Shown piece after piece: positions 41,826-50,788 of a DNA stretch of 64,000 nt (position 1 is its first letter; each line of letters begins with the position of its first letter). The DNA is from Oscillospiraceae bacterium (GTDB lineage Bacteria; Bacillota; Clostridia; Oscillospirales; Acutalibacteraceae): contig JALCPP010000007.1 of the NCBI GenBank assembly GCA_022650485.1, positions 1 through 64,000 of the forward strand, written 5' to 3'. The translations under genes and the position numbers were made by a program. The notes beneath the pieces are model-generated. The model had not been told where the DNA came from, ran no database searches, and saw only the letters and a list, made by a program, of their open reading frames with translations.

Positions 41826-42740
41826 TTATTTAATCATTCCAGCAACTTCATCTGCAAAATTTTCCTGACGTTTCTCGAGGCCCTCGCCTTTTTCAAAGCG
41901 GGCAAAGTCAACAATCTTAATGCTTCCGCCAAGCTGTTTGGCAACCTGATCCGTATAGCCCTGGATTGTCATTTTGTCATCCTTCACATAAGGCTGATCG
42001 ACAAGGCAGATTTCCTTAAAGAATTTCTTCAGCCGGCCAATTACAATCTTTTCAGCAATCGCCGCCGGCTTACCGGAATCAATAATCTGCTGTTTCAGGA
42101 TGCTTTTTTCATGCTCGACCACATCCGCCGGTACGTTTTCCTCATTGAGGTACTGCGGGATGATTGCAGCAATCTGCATGCAAACATTTTTAGCATATTC
42201 CTTAAATTCAGGTTTTGCTGCAATTTCAGCGCTCGTATCAAATTTTGCAAGAACACCGATCTTCCCATCGGCATGAATATAGCCGCCAAGAGCACCTTCC
42301 ATGCGGCAGAACCGGCGGACCTTCATGTTCTCGCCGATTTTCAGAATCTTCTCTTTCAGAATCGCGTCAACCGTTTTATCTGACCCGGATGCCTTGCAGG
42401 CCAGCAGAGCTTCCACATCCGCAGGGTTCTGTTCAATTACGGTGTCCGCACACACTTTAACCAAGCTCTGAAATTCTGCGTTTTTGGCGACAAAGTCTGT
42501 TTCAGCATTGACTTCAATCACCGTGCCGACAGTACCGGCTTCATTTACTTCTACATAAGCAACGCCTTCAGCAGCAACGCGGCCCGCCTTTTTGGTAGCG
42601 GCGGCAAGACCTTTTTCGCGCAGAAAGTCAATTGCCTTATCCATATCTCCGCCGGAAGCATCCAGCGCCTTCTTACAATCCATCATTCCGCAGCTGGTCT
42701 TTGCCCGAAGAGCTGCGACGTCTTTCGCAGTAAAAGCCAT
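41826..42740 (-). CDS. tsf: Elongation factor Ts
   Basis: 304 residues. N-terminal UBA-like MAFTAKDVAALRAKTSCGMMDCKKALDASGGD, TDFVAKN in the core contacting EF-Tu, LVDQPYVKDDKMTIQGY near the end. It reloads EF-Tu with GTP. Lies 53 bp after rpsB as in most bacteria. Confidence 0.97.
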   Translation of the reverse strand: MAFTAKDVAALRAKTSCGMMDCKKALDASGGDMDKAIDFLREKGLAAATKKAGRVAAEGVAYVEVNEAGTVGTVIEVNAETDFVAKNAEFQSLVKVCADTVIEQNPADVEALLACKASGSDKTVDAILKEKILKIGENMKVRRFCRMEGALGGYIHADGKIGVLAKFDTSAEIAAKPEFKEYAKNVCMQIAAIIPQYLNEENVPADVVEHEKSILKQQIIDSGKPAAIAEKIVIGRLKKFFKEICLVDQPYVKDDKMTIQGYTDQVAKQLGGSIKIVDFARFEKGEGLEKRQENFADEVAGMIK

Positions 42741-42793
42741 CTTTTAAATTCCTCCGCTTCATCAGTACTTTATAAGATAAGCCAAAAGGTAGA

Positions 42794-43537
42794 TTACTTG
42801 GCGGCGCTTTCGTCCTGTTCATTTTCCTTTTCCGCGGCAGCCGCTGCGCCCATACGGCCTTCTCTGCCTTCGATAATGGCGTTTGCCATTGTCTCAGAAA
42901 TCAGTTTGACAGCGCGGATTGCGTCGTCATTGCCCGGAACAACGTAATCAATTTCATCCGGGTCGCAGTTCGTGTCGACGATTGCGACAATCGGAATATG
43001 CAGTTTTCTCGCTTCAGCAACTGCGATTCTTTCCTTGCGCGGATCAACAATGAACAGCGCGCCGGGAAGACTCTTCATATCTTTAATACCACCAAGAAAC
43101 TTTTCAAGTTTCTCAATTTCAAGTTTCAGTTTACCGACTTCTTTTTTAGGAAGTAAATCAAATGTTCCGTCTTCTTCCATCGTTCTCAGCTGGTTCAAAC
43201 GGTCAATTCTGCGGCGAATGGTGCGGAAGTTGGTCAGCATACCGCCCAGCCAGCGAGCATTGACATAGAAAGCACCTGCACGCTCCGCCTCATTTTTAAT
43301 GGACTCCTGTGCCTGCTTCTTTGTGCCGACAAACAGAACCGATTTGCCATCTGTAGAAAGGTCGCGCACAAAATTATACGCATCTTCCAGTTTGCGTACG
43401 GTTTTCTGCAGATCAACGATATAAATACCATTGCGTTCCGTGAAGATGTATTCCTTCATTTTAGGGTTCCATCTTCTGGTCTGGTGTCCAAAATGGACGC
43501 CCGCTTCCAACAATTGTTTCATGGATACTACTGCCAT
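42794..43537 (-). CDS. rpsB: 30S ribosomal protein S2
   Basis: 247 residues from ATG 43537, preceded by AAGGAGGATTTAGCA; the longer in-frame opening overlaps the leader and is rejected. [49 protein letters not shown] and [19 protein letters not shown] are S2 hallmarks. The C-terminus ends in an Ala/Glu-rich tail. Confidence 0.97.
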   Translation of the reverse strand: MAVVSMKQLLEAGVHFGHQTRRWNPKMKEYIFTERNGIYIVDLQKTVRKLEDAYNFVRDLSTDGKSVLFVGTKKQAQESIKNEAERAGAFYVNARWLGGMLTNFRTIRRRIDRLNQLRTMEEDGTFDLLPKKEVGKLKLEIEKLEKFLGGIKDMKSLPGALFIVDPRKERIAVAEARKLHIPIVAIVDTNCDPDEIDYVVPGNDDAIRAVKLISETMANAIIEGREGRMGAAAAAEKENEQDESAAK

Positions 43538-43640
43538 TGCTAAATCCTCCTTGGTTGTTCCTCCGCCGTGCTGAAATTTAACCCTCCACCCTTTGTTTGG
43601 GGCACCCGGGCCGAACATCGGCGTGTGTTTTAGCGGAAAT

Positions 43641-43669
43641 ATTATATCACATAAATCGGCGAGATACAA
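43641..43669 (-). promoter_or_regulatory. Promoter of rpsB-tsf
   Basis: Minus strand TTGTAT (43664-43669), 17-bp spacer, TATAAT (43641-43646). The ~100-nt leader contains GC-rich inverted repeats (CCGATGTTCGG) that could be a regulatory structure, but I do not recognise a known S2 leader. Confidence 0.7.
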
Positions 43670-43691
43670 GCTTTTTTCACTTAAAAATAGT

Positions 43692-43985
43692 TTATTTAAA
43701 CCCCAGAAAAGCCGCAAGGCTGTGCGATGAATTTTTGGCTTTCAAATAATTATTATAATTCACCAAAATCGTATCGTCCCCGATCACCTGAATATCCTGC
43801 CACCTGATCACGATATCGTCCTCTCTGCCAAACAGCCCGAAAAAGCGCAGGCGCCCGTAGATGACAATGGCCATCACCCTGGCATTGGCCGTGTCGAACT
43901 CCATATCATTTACAATGCCTAACCGCATGCCGTCTTTCACATTAATAACTTCCTTCCGGCGCATGTCGAACATCCTGCAAGTCAT
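43692..43985 (-). CDS. YlmC/YmxH family sporulation protein (PRC-barrel)
   Basis: 97 residues from ATG 43985 (AGGAGGTGGGG upstream). A single PRC-barrel-like domain: [66 protein letters not shown]. In Clostridia and Bacilli it follows sigG. Its exact task is unknown. Here it lies 173 bp after sigG, same strand. Confidence 0.88.
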   Translation of the reverse strand: MTCRMFDMRRKEVINVKDGMRLGIVNDMEFDTANARVMAIVIYGRLRFFGLFGREDDIVIRWQDIQVIGDDTILVNYNNYLKAKNSSHSLAAFLGFK

Positions 43986-44157
43986 TTTCCCCACCTCCTG
44001 TCTTCTAATTTTATGCCGGAAAAGGATTTTATTTGATTGCAACTGTGAGAAATGTTAGAATGGATTATAATTTTTTAAAGGGAAGCGCCGGTTTTGAACT
44101 GCCGCTGATTATAAAAAAGGGAAAGGCTTTGGTTTTACCCGTACCTTTCCCGGTTTT

Positions 44158-44928
44158 TCAAATTTCTTTTTTTATTTTATCCAGCGCGGCTTTTTCCAAG
44201 CGGGAAACCTGCGCCTGGCTGATCCCGATCTCAGAAGCTACTTCCATCTGTGTTTTTCCCTGAAAATAGCGCATGGAAAGAATATTTTTTTCTCTGCCGT
44301 TTAAATTCTTAATGGCCTCCTTCAGTGCAATTTCATCAAGCCAGTTGTTGTCGTCGTTGTTGTCGCCAACCTGATCCATCACATAGATGGTATCGCCTCC
44401 GTCCGAAAAAACCGGCTCATACAATGAAACCGGCTCTACCACGGATTCCAATGCCACAACCACCTCTTCCCGCGGCAGATTCAATGCCTTTGCAATTTCT
44501 TCCACTGTGGGTTCGCGGTTGTTTTTTGCTATCATCTTTTCTTTGACCTGCATCGCCTTATATGCGGTATCCCTTAATGAACGGCTGACACGAATACTGT
44601 TGTTGTCGCGAAGATACCGCCGGATTTCTCCGATAATCATCGGCACACCATAAGTAGAAAAACGCACGCCCTGATTGATATCGAAGTGGTCAATTGCCTT
44701 AATCAGACCAATACACCCCACCTGAAACAGATCATCCAGATTCTCCCCCCGGTTGGTAAAACGCTGAATCACGCTCAAGACAAGCCTTAAGTTTCCGCTG
44801 ATCAGTTCGTCGCGCGCTTTCATATCTCCGTCTTTCACGCGGCGAAGAAGCGCCATCTTTTCCTTTTCGGTGAGAACTTTCAGTTTGGAAGTGTTGACTC
44901 CGCAGATTTCCACTTTATTATACTGCAC
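44158..44928 (-). CDS. sigG: Sporulation sigma factor SigG
   Basis: 256 residues from GTG 44928 (GGGGGGATGTGAA upstream); the opening VQYNKVEICGVNTSKLKVL matches Bacillus SigG, whereas ATGs further up add unrelated residues. Region 2: LVLSVIQRFTNRGENLDDLFQVGCIGLIKAIDHFD; region 4: GREKNILSMRYFQGKTQMEVASEIGISQAQVSRLEKAAL. It directs late forespore transcription. Confidence 0.95.
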   Translation of the reverse strand: MQYNKVEICGVNTSKLKVLTEKEKMALLRRVKDGDMKARDELISGNLRLVLSVIQRFTNRGENLDDLFQVGCIGLIKAIDHFDINQGVRFSTYGVPMIIGEIRRYLRDNNSIRVSRSLRDTAYKAMQVKEKMIAKNNREPTVEEIAKALNLPREEVVVALESVVEPVSLYEPVFSDGGDTIYVMDQVGDNNDDNNWLDEIALKEAIKNLNGREKNILSMRYFQGKTQMEVASEIGISQAQVSRLEKAALDKIKKEI

Positions 44929-45055
44929 TTCACATCCCCCCGTCCGCCGCATTCCATTGTCATTATTACCGGGAATGCCGGGGATCATGCAGGGCATAAC
45001 AGAAATATCTTTTTAGAAGTTTCGACAAAGTTTGTTTGCAAAGCGAGGAACCATC

Positions 45056-46390
45056 ATGATTATTAAAATACCACCGCAGGTCGATTCCATCCTGCAAATT
45101 TTGACTCAAAACGGATTCGACGCCTGCGTGGTCGGCGGCTGTGTCCGCGACAGCCTGCTTAAAAAAATGCCGTCTGACTGGGACGTTGCGACTTCCGCCC
45201 TTCCGGAAGAAACCATGCGCATGCTCAGCGGTTTTTCAGTGATTAAAACCGGACTGAAACACGGTACCGTAACAGTGCTGAGCGGCGGAATGCCCATTGA
45301 AATAACCACATACCGCATTGACGGAACGTACTCAGACGGCCGGCGGCCGGACTCGGTCACCTTTACGCGCCGGCTGCGGGATGATCTTGCCCGCAGGGAC
45401 TTTACCGTCAATGCCATGGCCTGCCGCAGAGACGGTGAACTGGTGGATGAGTTCGGCGGCCGATTTGATTTGAATCGAAAAATCATTCGCTGCGTCGGGA
45501 ACCCGGATTTAAGGTTTCAGGAAGACGGCCTGCGAATTCTGCGCGCTCTGCGCTTTGCCTCAGTCCTCGACTTTTCCATAGAACCCGCAACAGCGGACAG
45601 TCTGGTCAAAAACAAGAAAATGCTGAATGAAATCGCGGCGGAACGTATTTGCGCCGAATTTATAAAACTGCTCTGCGGCACAGGCGCAGAGCGGATTCTG
45701 CACGAATACCGGGAGGTAATCGCGCAGTTTATCCCTGAAATCAGGGCTTGTTTCGATTTCCCCCAGAAGAACCCCCATCACATTTACGATATCTGGGGTC
45801 ATATACTGAAAAGCGTTGCCTCCATCTCTCCCGACCCCATTCTGCGCCTGACAATGTTTCTGCACGACATTGGAAAACCACTCTGCTATTCCGAGGACGA
45901 AAACGGCACGGGCCATTTTTACGGACATCCGGAGGAAAGCGGCAAGCTGGCGGAATCTATTCTGAAGCGCCTGCGATGCAGCCGGAAAACCACCGCCGCC
46001 GTGTCGCTGTTGGTACGCCGGCATGACCTTTCTCTGCCCGACCAGGAAAAAATTCTGCGCCGCCGGCTGAACCTGATGGGGGAAGAAAACCTCCGACGGC
46101 TGATTCAGGTTCGGGCTGCCGACACACTTGCAAAAAGCCCGGAAGATCAAAAGAATCTGCCTTTGCTGGACAAGACGAAAGAAGTGTTTGAGCGCATTCT
46201 TCAGGAAAAGCAATGTTTTTCCCTGCAAAACTTAAACGTAAGCGGAAGCGACCTGATTCAGGCTGGTATTCCGCAGGGCAGTGAAGTGGGGCGTTTGCTT
46301 TCCCTTCTGCTGAACGCGGTCATTGACGGGAAATGTGCTAATCGGCGCGAAGATCTTCTTTATTATATCCAAGCAGAAAGAAGGAAATGA
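45056..46390 (+). CDS. cca: CCA tRNA nucleotidyltransferase with HD domain
   Basis: 444 residues from ATG 45056 (GCGAGGAACC upstream). Nucleotidyltransferase head: CVVGGCVRDSLLKKMPSDWDVATSA with the GG-x-VRD and DxD residues; RRDFTVNAMA; neck FQEDGLRILRALRFAS; HD domain FLHDIGKPLC. It adds or repairs the CCA end of tRNAs. It is divergent from sigG and lies inside the spore sigma cluster. Confidence 0.93.
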   Translation: MIIKIPPQVDSILQILTQNGFDACVVGGCVRDSLLKKMPSDWDVATSALPEETMRMLSGFSVIKTGLKHGTVTVLSGGMPIEITTYRIDGTYSDGRRPDSVTFTRRLRDDLARRDFTVNAMACRRDGELVDEFGGRFDLNRKIIRCVGNPDLRFQEDGLRILRALRFASVLDFSIEPATADSLVKNKKMLNEIAAERICAEFIKLLCGTGAERILHEYREVIAQFIPEIRACFDFPQKNPHHIYDIWGHILKSVASISPDPILRLTMFLHDIGKPLCYSEDENGTGHFYGHPEESGKLAESILKRLRCSRKTTAAVSLLVRRHDLSLPDQEKILRRRLNLMGEENLRRLIQVRAADTLAKSPEDQKNLPLLDKTKEVFERILQEKQCFSLQNLNVSGSDLIQAGIPQGSEVGRLLSLLLNAVIDGKCANRREDLLYYIQAERRK

Positions 46391-46394
46391 CAAT

Positions 46395-46907
46395 ATGGAA
46401 CGCATCCTTCATCCGCTCAATCCGGTCTTTCATGAAAATTCCCGCGTGCTGGTACTGGGCACCATGCCCTCCCCAAAATCCAGGGAATACGGCTTTTATT
46501 ATTCTCATCCGCAAAACCGGTTCTGGCGCATTATCGCCGAATTATACAAACTGCCGCTTCCGAAAACGAACGATGAAAAGAGGGCGGTTCTGTTTTCCTG
46601 CAGAATCGCCCTCTGGGATGTATTAAAAAGCTGTATGATTGAAGGAGCGGACGACGGCAGTATCCGCGAACCGGTTCCCAACGATATCGCCTCTTTGCTC
46701 GCTCGCACCGGAATCCACACCGTCTTCACCACCGGAACAAAAGCCGCCGCCCTCTACCGGCGGTTCTGCCTGAAGCAAACCGGGATACCGGCTGTTCCTC
46801 TGCCTTCCACCAGCCCTGCCAACTGCCGGTTCTACAGCTATGAAAGGCTGCTTAACTCGTACCGGATTCTTCGAAAAGCCACACAGTCCGCAGTGCCGCT
46901 CAGCTGA
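46395..46907 (+). CDS. DNA-deoxyinosine glycosylase-like protein (uracil-DNA glycosylase superfamily)
   Basis: 170 residues from ATG 46395, five bases after the cca stop, AAGGAAATGACA upstream. [29 protein letters not shown] is the signature of the family 6 (HDG) glycosylases that remove deaminated adenine (hypoxanthine) from DNA; the C-terminal [19 protein letters not shown] forms the base-flipping loop. Its 3' end overlaps the convergent sigE stop by 8 bp. Confidence 0.88.
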   Translation: MERILHPLNPVFHENSRVLVLGTMPSPKSREYGFYYSHPQNRFWRIIAELYKLPLPKTNDEKRAVLFSCRIALWDVLKSCMIEGADDGSIREPVPNDIASLLARTGIHTVFTTGTKAAALYRRFCLKQTGIPAVPLPSTSPANCRFYSYERLLNSYRILRKATQSAVPLS

Positions 46908-47628
46908 CCCGTTCCAGATCTTTTCTCAATCGTTCTATGATTCTTTTTTCCAGTCTGGATATGTAAGACTGAGAGATACCGAGAGTATCGGCTACCTCTT
47001 TCTGTGTATGTTCCCGCCTGTTGTCCAGACCAAACCGCAGCTGCATAATTTCCTTTTCACGCGGTGCCAACCGGGAAACGGCATTGCGCAGAAGGTCGCG
47101 TTCCACTTCTTCCTCAATATTCATGTTCACCGCGTTCTGGTCACTGCCAAGAATATCGGAAAGAAGCAGTTCGTTCCCGTCCCAGTCCACGTTGAGGGGA
47201 TCGTCAATGGAAATCTCGTTTTTCAGCTGTGAAGTCTTCCGCAGGTACATCAGTATTTCATTTTCAATGCACCGTGAAGCATAGGTAGCCAGCTTAATAT
47301 TCCGCTCCGGGCAAAAAGTATTAACCGCTTTAATTAAGCCGATGGTGCCGATGGAAATCAGATCCTCTACATTTGCATTTGCAGACTCAAATTTCTTTGC
47401 AATATAGACAACCAGGCGCAAATTATGCGTAATCAAAGGTTCGCGCGCATTCGGAACATGATTCATTATATTTTGCAACACTACTGCTTCCTCCTGCCGG
47501 GTAAGGGGCGGAGGAAGTGTTTCCGGGCCATTGATGTAATGGACCTGCCCGCCCAGCCGCAGTCGATCAAAGAACCGCAGCACTTTGCAATACCATTCCC
47601 TTATCCACCGATTCATGCTCATTTCCAC
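46900..47628 (-). CDS. sigE: Sporulation sigma factor SigE (pro-sigma-E)
   Basis: 242 residues from GTG 47628 (AAAAGGGAATGA upstream; ATG 47622 or 47616 also possible). The N-terminal ~25 residues ([31 protein letters not shown]) form the membrane-targeted pro-sequence removed by SpoIIGA. Region 2: [20 protein letters not shown]; region 4: [48 protein letters not shown]. Mother-cell transcription. Confidence 0.95.
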   Translation of the reverse strand: MEMSMNRWIREWYCKVLRFFDRLRLGGQVHYINGPETLPPPLTRQEEAVVLQNIMNHVPNAREPLITHNLRLVVYIAKKFESANANVEDLISIGTIGLIKAVNTFCPERNIKLATYASRCIENEILMYLRKTSQLKNEISIDDPLNVDWDGNELLLSDILGSDQNAVNMNIEEEVERDLLRNAVSRLAPREKEIMQLRFGLDNRREHTQKEVADTLGISQSYISRLEKRIIERLRKDLERVS

Positions 47629-47687
47629 TCATTCCCTTTTGCCGCTGCCGCCCGCGGCCTGATACATACGTCCGCCTGCGGCCAGAT

Positions 47688-48512
47688 TTAGTCGGACGTT
47701 TTTTGCAGTAATTCCGGATTCAACAAGGCGTCAAATTCCCCGAATTTCATCTTCGCAACCGCGATGTATACTTGCTTTGTAATAATATCCCTTTTCCCTA
47801 CACAGATCGTCATGCGGTCCGGACGAAACGCCTCCAATACTCCGCCCCCCGAAACGGCATCAAACGGAATCAGCCGGTAGTTCAAATCATCTTTTGACGG
47901 AATCATCCTTTCTACAACCGACTCATGTACCACCACAACCGGATCACCTGAAAATGGCTCGCGCAGCGAATTACCCGTATCGACCCGGGCGGTAAAGGCA
48001 CTGGTCTTGCCGTTGCATTCAACGAGAATACGGCAGTTCAATTCCTTTGGCATTTGCCGACCCGTAATACGGTGAAATAAAGTAATGGCGGCATAGCATA
48101 CCACCGTCAGCACAATTAAGGTAAGGGGCGAAATGTTGAAATACACGACTGCATTTCGAATCATTAACCCCTGTGGAGCAAAAAAGTGCCAAAGTACAAG
48201 CATGAATCCCGCAAAAGCAAAGCTGGTTAAATAGAACGCAACCGTTTCGCGAATCATTGCCCGCAGTCCCTTAAATCCAAAAGCCATCAAAACAATCGTC
48301 AGGGACATAACCAGCTTCATCAGCAGTGAAAAAGCCGGTGGAATTCCAGGAAAGAGAATCGTCAGGGAATAAGCCGCACCTAAAAAAGCTGCCGCAATCA
48401 TACGTCTTCTCTTTGTATTAAGAGAAAGAAACTTTGAAACACAAAGCAGCAGCAGATAATTGATGAACAAATTTACTCCAACTAAAACATCTATGTAGAT
48501 CGTCTGCTTCAA
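47688..48512 (-). CDS. spoIIGA: SpoIIGA, pro-sigma-E processing peptidase
   Basis: 274 residues. Five hydrophobic helices in the first ~150 residues (start IYIDVLVGVNLFINYLLLLCVSKFL), then a cytosolic aspartic protease domain with the catalytic Asp in FTARVDTGNSLREPFSG. It cleaves pro-SigE in the mother cell upon a signal from the forespore. Lies 59 bp before sigE. Confidence 0.93.
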   Translation of the reverse strand: MKQTIYIDVLVGVNLFINYLLLLCVSKFLSLNTKRRRMIAAAFLGAAYSLTILFPGIPPAFSLLMKLVMSLTIVLMAFGFKGLRAMIRETVAFYLTSFAFAGFMLVLWHFFAPQGLMIRNAVVYFNISPLTLIVLTVVCYAAITLFHRITGRQMPKELNCRILVECNGKTSAFTARVDTGNSLREPFSGDPVVVVHESVVERMIPSKDDLNYRLIPFDAVSGGGVLEAFRPDRMTICVGKRDIITKQVYIAVAKMKFGEFDALLNPELLQKTSD

Positions 48513-48541
48513 TGGTCCCTCCCCCTGTCGGATTAAAATTT

Positions 48542-48587
48542 ATTATAAACGTCCCGGTTCGCCGTTTCTGTCAAATCTTGTTTCGAA
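48542..48587 (-). promoter_or_regulatory. spoIIG-type promoter with Spo0A-like boxes
   Basis: Minus strand TTGACA (48569-48574) and TATAAT (48542-48547) are 21 bp apart, much wider than normal, close to the 22-bp spacing described for the Bacillus spoIIG promoter that sigma-A uses only with Spo0A. TTCGAAA (48581-48587) and TTTGACA (48569-48575) each differ by one base from the 0A box TTCGACA and overlap or flank the -35. Confidence 0.7.
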
Positions 48588-48803
48588 TTATGATATTAAA
48601 TTTGACCTTATCCCTGCTAAAAAAGGCACAAGATATTTTTTAAATTTGTTATACTGCATAATACATCTAGATATAGATAATTTTTAATTGATTTGTTAGT
48701 TGTTGCACAAAATATTGTTATTTTTATGTAAAAAATATAAGTTGACAAGTTCCGTGCATTTCAGTATAATAACATACGTTGCCATTATTCCAACAAACAG
48801 CAT
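48588..48803. other. AT-rich gap before the tRNA genes
   Basis: No gene. It holds the tRNA promoter listed separately and otherwise AT-rich DNA. Confidence 0.5.
48742..48770 (+). promoter_or_regulatory. Promoter of the tRNA-Asp/Thr operon
   Basis: TTGACA (48742-48747), 17-bp spacer, TATAAT (48765-48770): full consensus, as usual for stable RNA genes. Confidence 0.88.
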
Positions 48804-48880
48804 GGCTCGGTAGTTCAGCTGGTTAGAACGCTAGCCTGTCACGCTAGAGGTCGTCGGTTCGATCCCGATCCGAGTCGCCA
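48804..48880 (+). tRNA. tRNA-Asp (anticodon GTC)
   Basis: 77 nt with encoded CCA. Acceptor GGCTCGG/CCGAGTC, anticodon loop CTGTCAC, T arm GTCGG-TTCGATC-CCGAT. Confidence 0.96.
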
Positions 48881-48882
48881 AT

Positions 48883-48958
48883 GCTGCTATGGCTCAGTTG
48901 GCAGAGCACGTCCTTGGTAAGGACGAGGTCACCAGTTCGAATCTGGTTAGCAGCTCCA
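48883..48958 (+). tRNA. tRNA-Thr (anticodon GGT)
   Basis: 76 nt with encoded CCA, two bases after tRNA-Asp. Acceptor GCTGCTA/TAGCAGC, anticodon loop TTGGTAA, T arm ACCAG-TTCGAAT-CTGGT. Confidence 0.96.
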
Positions 48959-48959
48959 T

Positions 48960-48997
48960 AAAAATCCCGCTTAGCTCTAAGGCTAAGCGGGATTTTT
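48960..48997 (+). terminator. Terminator of the tRNA operon
   Basis: 16-bp perfect stem (48960-48975 with 48982-48997) bounded by A- and T-runs; bidirectional in principle. Confidence 0.92.
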
Positions 48998-49116
48998 ATA
49001 TTTCAACTTTATTCTTCAGCCGATTAGAATAGCACGCAATAATTACATGTTAGGTTGCTTACAAACCAGTTTGACTGGTTCATTTTTCCGACCATTCAAG
49101 GTAAAACAGTCCCACG

Positions 49117-49611
49117 CTACCCGATCGCATCTGCATCACTGCAAAAAGAATCAAGACGTTGTGTGGCCTCCTCGAAACTGTAGAAACCGCTCAAAACAAA
49201 GATTCCGCCTTCAATAGGATCCGCTACTTTCCCAGAAGCAACTTGCCCATTCTTCCCCCAAATGGATAGTTCCCCATTTGCTTCCGCCATTTTCCGGCTG
49301 GCCTCGGCAAACTGCTTGCAGCTTGCTTCCGTAAGATAAAACGTTATATCATATATACTTGAATTTTGTGCCGTGCAGCTGGGTTTCACCTCAATCTTCT
49401 CGATCTGGTCACTCGTCAGAACAATTTCTCCATCGGCAGCCGCGGTCTTGCGAAACACCACATCTTTTGAGATTTGATCTTTTTTAAGTGTAATATTTTT
49501 CTGCAGTGCGGATGAATCCGCGCTGCTGGTCGGAATTGCGGATGAATTTGGTGCCTTGCCCTGCACGCAGCTGGTTAAAATGGACCCAATTAAAAAAATG
49601 CAGCAAAGCAA
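49117..49611 (-). CDS. Putative lipoprotein, start uncertain
   Basis: 164 residues if the TTG at 49611 is used. A hydrophobic stretch ends in the lipobox LTSC (ILTSC), after which a Ser-rich linker and a ~110-residue soluble domain follow. That domain (DGEIVLTSDQIEKIEVKPSC, YDITFYLTEASCKQFAEASRKMAE, GGIFVLSGFYSFEEATQRLDSF) resembles the SecD-type P1 fold seen in some secreted proteins, weakly. With the TTG start the signal peptide lacks basic residues. Upstream codons in frame supply IIIKKTFI, but no ATG/GTG/TTG; an eight-A run there would restore an ATG start (MESYYYKK) if one A were removed. Either a rare ATT start or a frameshift is likely. Confidence 0.6.
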   Translation of the reverse strand: MLCCIFLIGSILTSCVQGKAPNSSAIPTSSADSSALQKNITLKKDQISKDVVFRKTAAADGEIVLTSDQIEKIEVKPSCTAQNSSIYDITFYLTEASCKQFAEASRKMAEANGELSIWGKNGQVASGKVADPIEGGIFVLSGFYSFEEATQRLDSFCSDADAIG

Positions 49612-49902
49612 AATAAACGTTTTTTTTATAATAATAGCTCTCCATCCTCTCTTTGTTTTATTTTTCTAGCTGTTAGTTCTAGGTTCATGATACCGCATTA
49701 CGGCAAAGAAGGGAAATCATAATAATCATTTATACATTCCTATAAAAATAGCCCTCCTAACTTTTGAACAGATTCGGTAAGAATCAACCTGTTCATAATC
49801 AGGAGGGATCAATAAAAGCTGAATCGATAGACGGCGCATCCGGATTAACCGGCTGTTTTTAACACAACCGCATTTTTTGAAGTTGCAGAACAGGCCACCC
49901 GC
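49612..49902. other. Gap holding the phosphoesterase terminator
   Basis: No gene seen apart from the possible true N-terminus of the lipoprotein and a large hairpin at 49752-49807. Confidence 0.5.
49752..49807 (-). terminator. Three-part hairpin terminator after the phosphoesterase gene
   Basis: Nested stems CCCTCCT/AGGAGGG, GAACAG/CTGTTC and GATTC/GAATC; on minus it is followed by CTATTTTTATA. Confidence 0.7.
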
Positions 49903-50601
49903 CTACTTTGCAAAATGATGCTTTGAAGGGATAGCCCAAGCCGGTAGAATCTGCTGAAATACAGAATAATTTTTCACCGTAACCTTCCGGTCAATATGTA
50001 GGGAACCAAAGAACCATTTTTCATACTTCACCTGCTTAACAAGCTGCTCAAAAAAAGCCTCCAACTGATTCTTCCCGCCCATTCCATAGTCCGAAAAACC
50101 GGTTCCCATGTTCGGCGGCGGCGTATGCGTTACAATATAATCCACCCTTTTTTCCACCGTTTTCAGATTCTCAGCACCCTCCAGCATCTCATCCATGGTA
50201 GGCATTTCCCGCTCCCACCATTTGCCGGCCTCCATCCTCATCTGCTTTTCCTCACTTTCACCTCCGCCGAAGGCAAAAACTTTTTTTCCCTCTATTTCAT
50301 AAACCTGGCCGCGCAGCAGATGATATAGATTTCCACTGATCTGCCTTACTTTTCCCCCGTTCCACTCAGACACCGGGTATTGTTCAAGCAGATCATAATT
50401 TTCGTGTGCTCCGTCTAAGAAAAGGATTTTATATTTCTTTTTTCCAAGTTTTTTTAGTATTTTTTTTTCCGCCTGTCCTCCATCCCAGATAAAGCCGAAA
50501 TCTCCGCAGACAATCAGCGTATCCCCCTCTTTCAGCTTCCGCATCTGAGGAGAAGAAAATCGGTCGTATTCTCCATGTGTATCGGCAGTCAGATAGATCA
50601 T
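49903..50601 (-). CDS. Calcineurin-like metallophosphoesterase
   Basis: 232 residues from ATG 50601 (GGAGGAGACCGGT upstream). Metal ligands: Asp/His in LTADTHGEYDR, GDFGFIWDGG, GAHENYD (GNHE variant with Ala), VTHTPPP and the final FGSLHIDR. The GNHE to GAHE change keeps the His. Substrate unknown; related proteins act on nucleotides or phosphoproteins. Confidence 0.85.
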   Translation of the reverse strand: MIYLTADTHGEYDRFSSPQMRKLKEGDTLIVCGDFGFIWDGGQAEKKILKKLGKKKYKILFLDGAHENYDLLEQYPVSEWNGGKVRQISGNLYHLLRGQVYEIEGKKVFAFGGGESEEKQMRMEAGKWWEREMPTMDEMLEGAENLKTVEKRVDYIVTHTPPPNMGTGFSDYGMGGKNQLEAFFEQLVKQVKYEKWFFGSLHIDRKVTVKNYSVFQQILPAWAIPSKHHFAK

Positions 50602-50738
50602 ACCGGTCTCCTCCATTCAGCCAGAATCCGAATTTTTTCTTTTCCATACAGATTCATCATATGAAACGTTTTTCGCGCTTAGTCCTTTATCTTTTCGGAA
50701 ATGGCTGATATACTAAGTAATAGAATTTAAAATAAAAT

Positions 50739-50754
50739 GTCGGTTTCAACCGAC
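50739..50754. promoter_or_regulatory. Palindrome upstream of dacF
   Basis: GTCGGTT-TC-AACCGAC, perfect 7-bp arms, 35 bp before the dacF start codon; a candidate operator or leader hairpin. Confidence 0.4.
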
Positions 50755-50788
50755 TGTATCATCATAACACATCGGAGGCAAAATTTCC

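Noticed and set aside
43538-43640. Known ribosomal S2 leader
   Set aside because: GC-rich inverted repeats are present, but the sequence does not match a leader I can identify; recorded only in the promoter entry.
45021-45027. Perfect Spo0A box TTCGACA between sigG and cca
   Set aside because: A single 7-mer without matching promoter elements; sigG is not usually a direct Spo0A target, so chance is likely.
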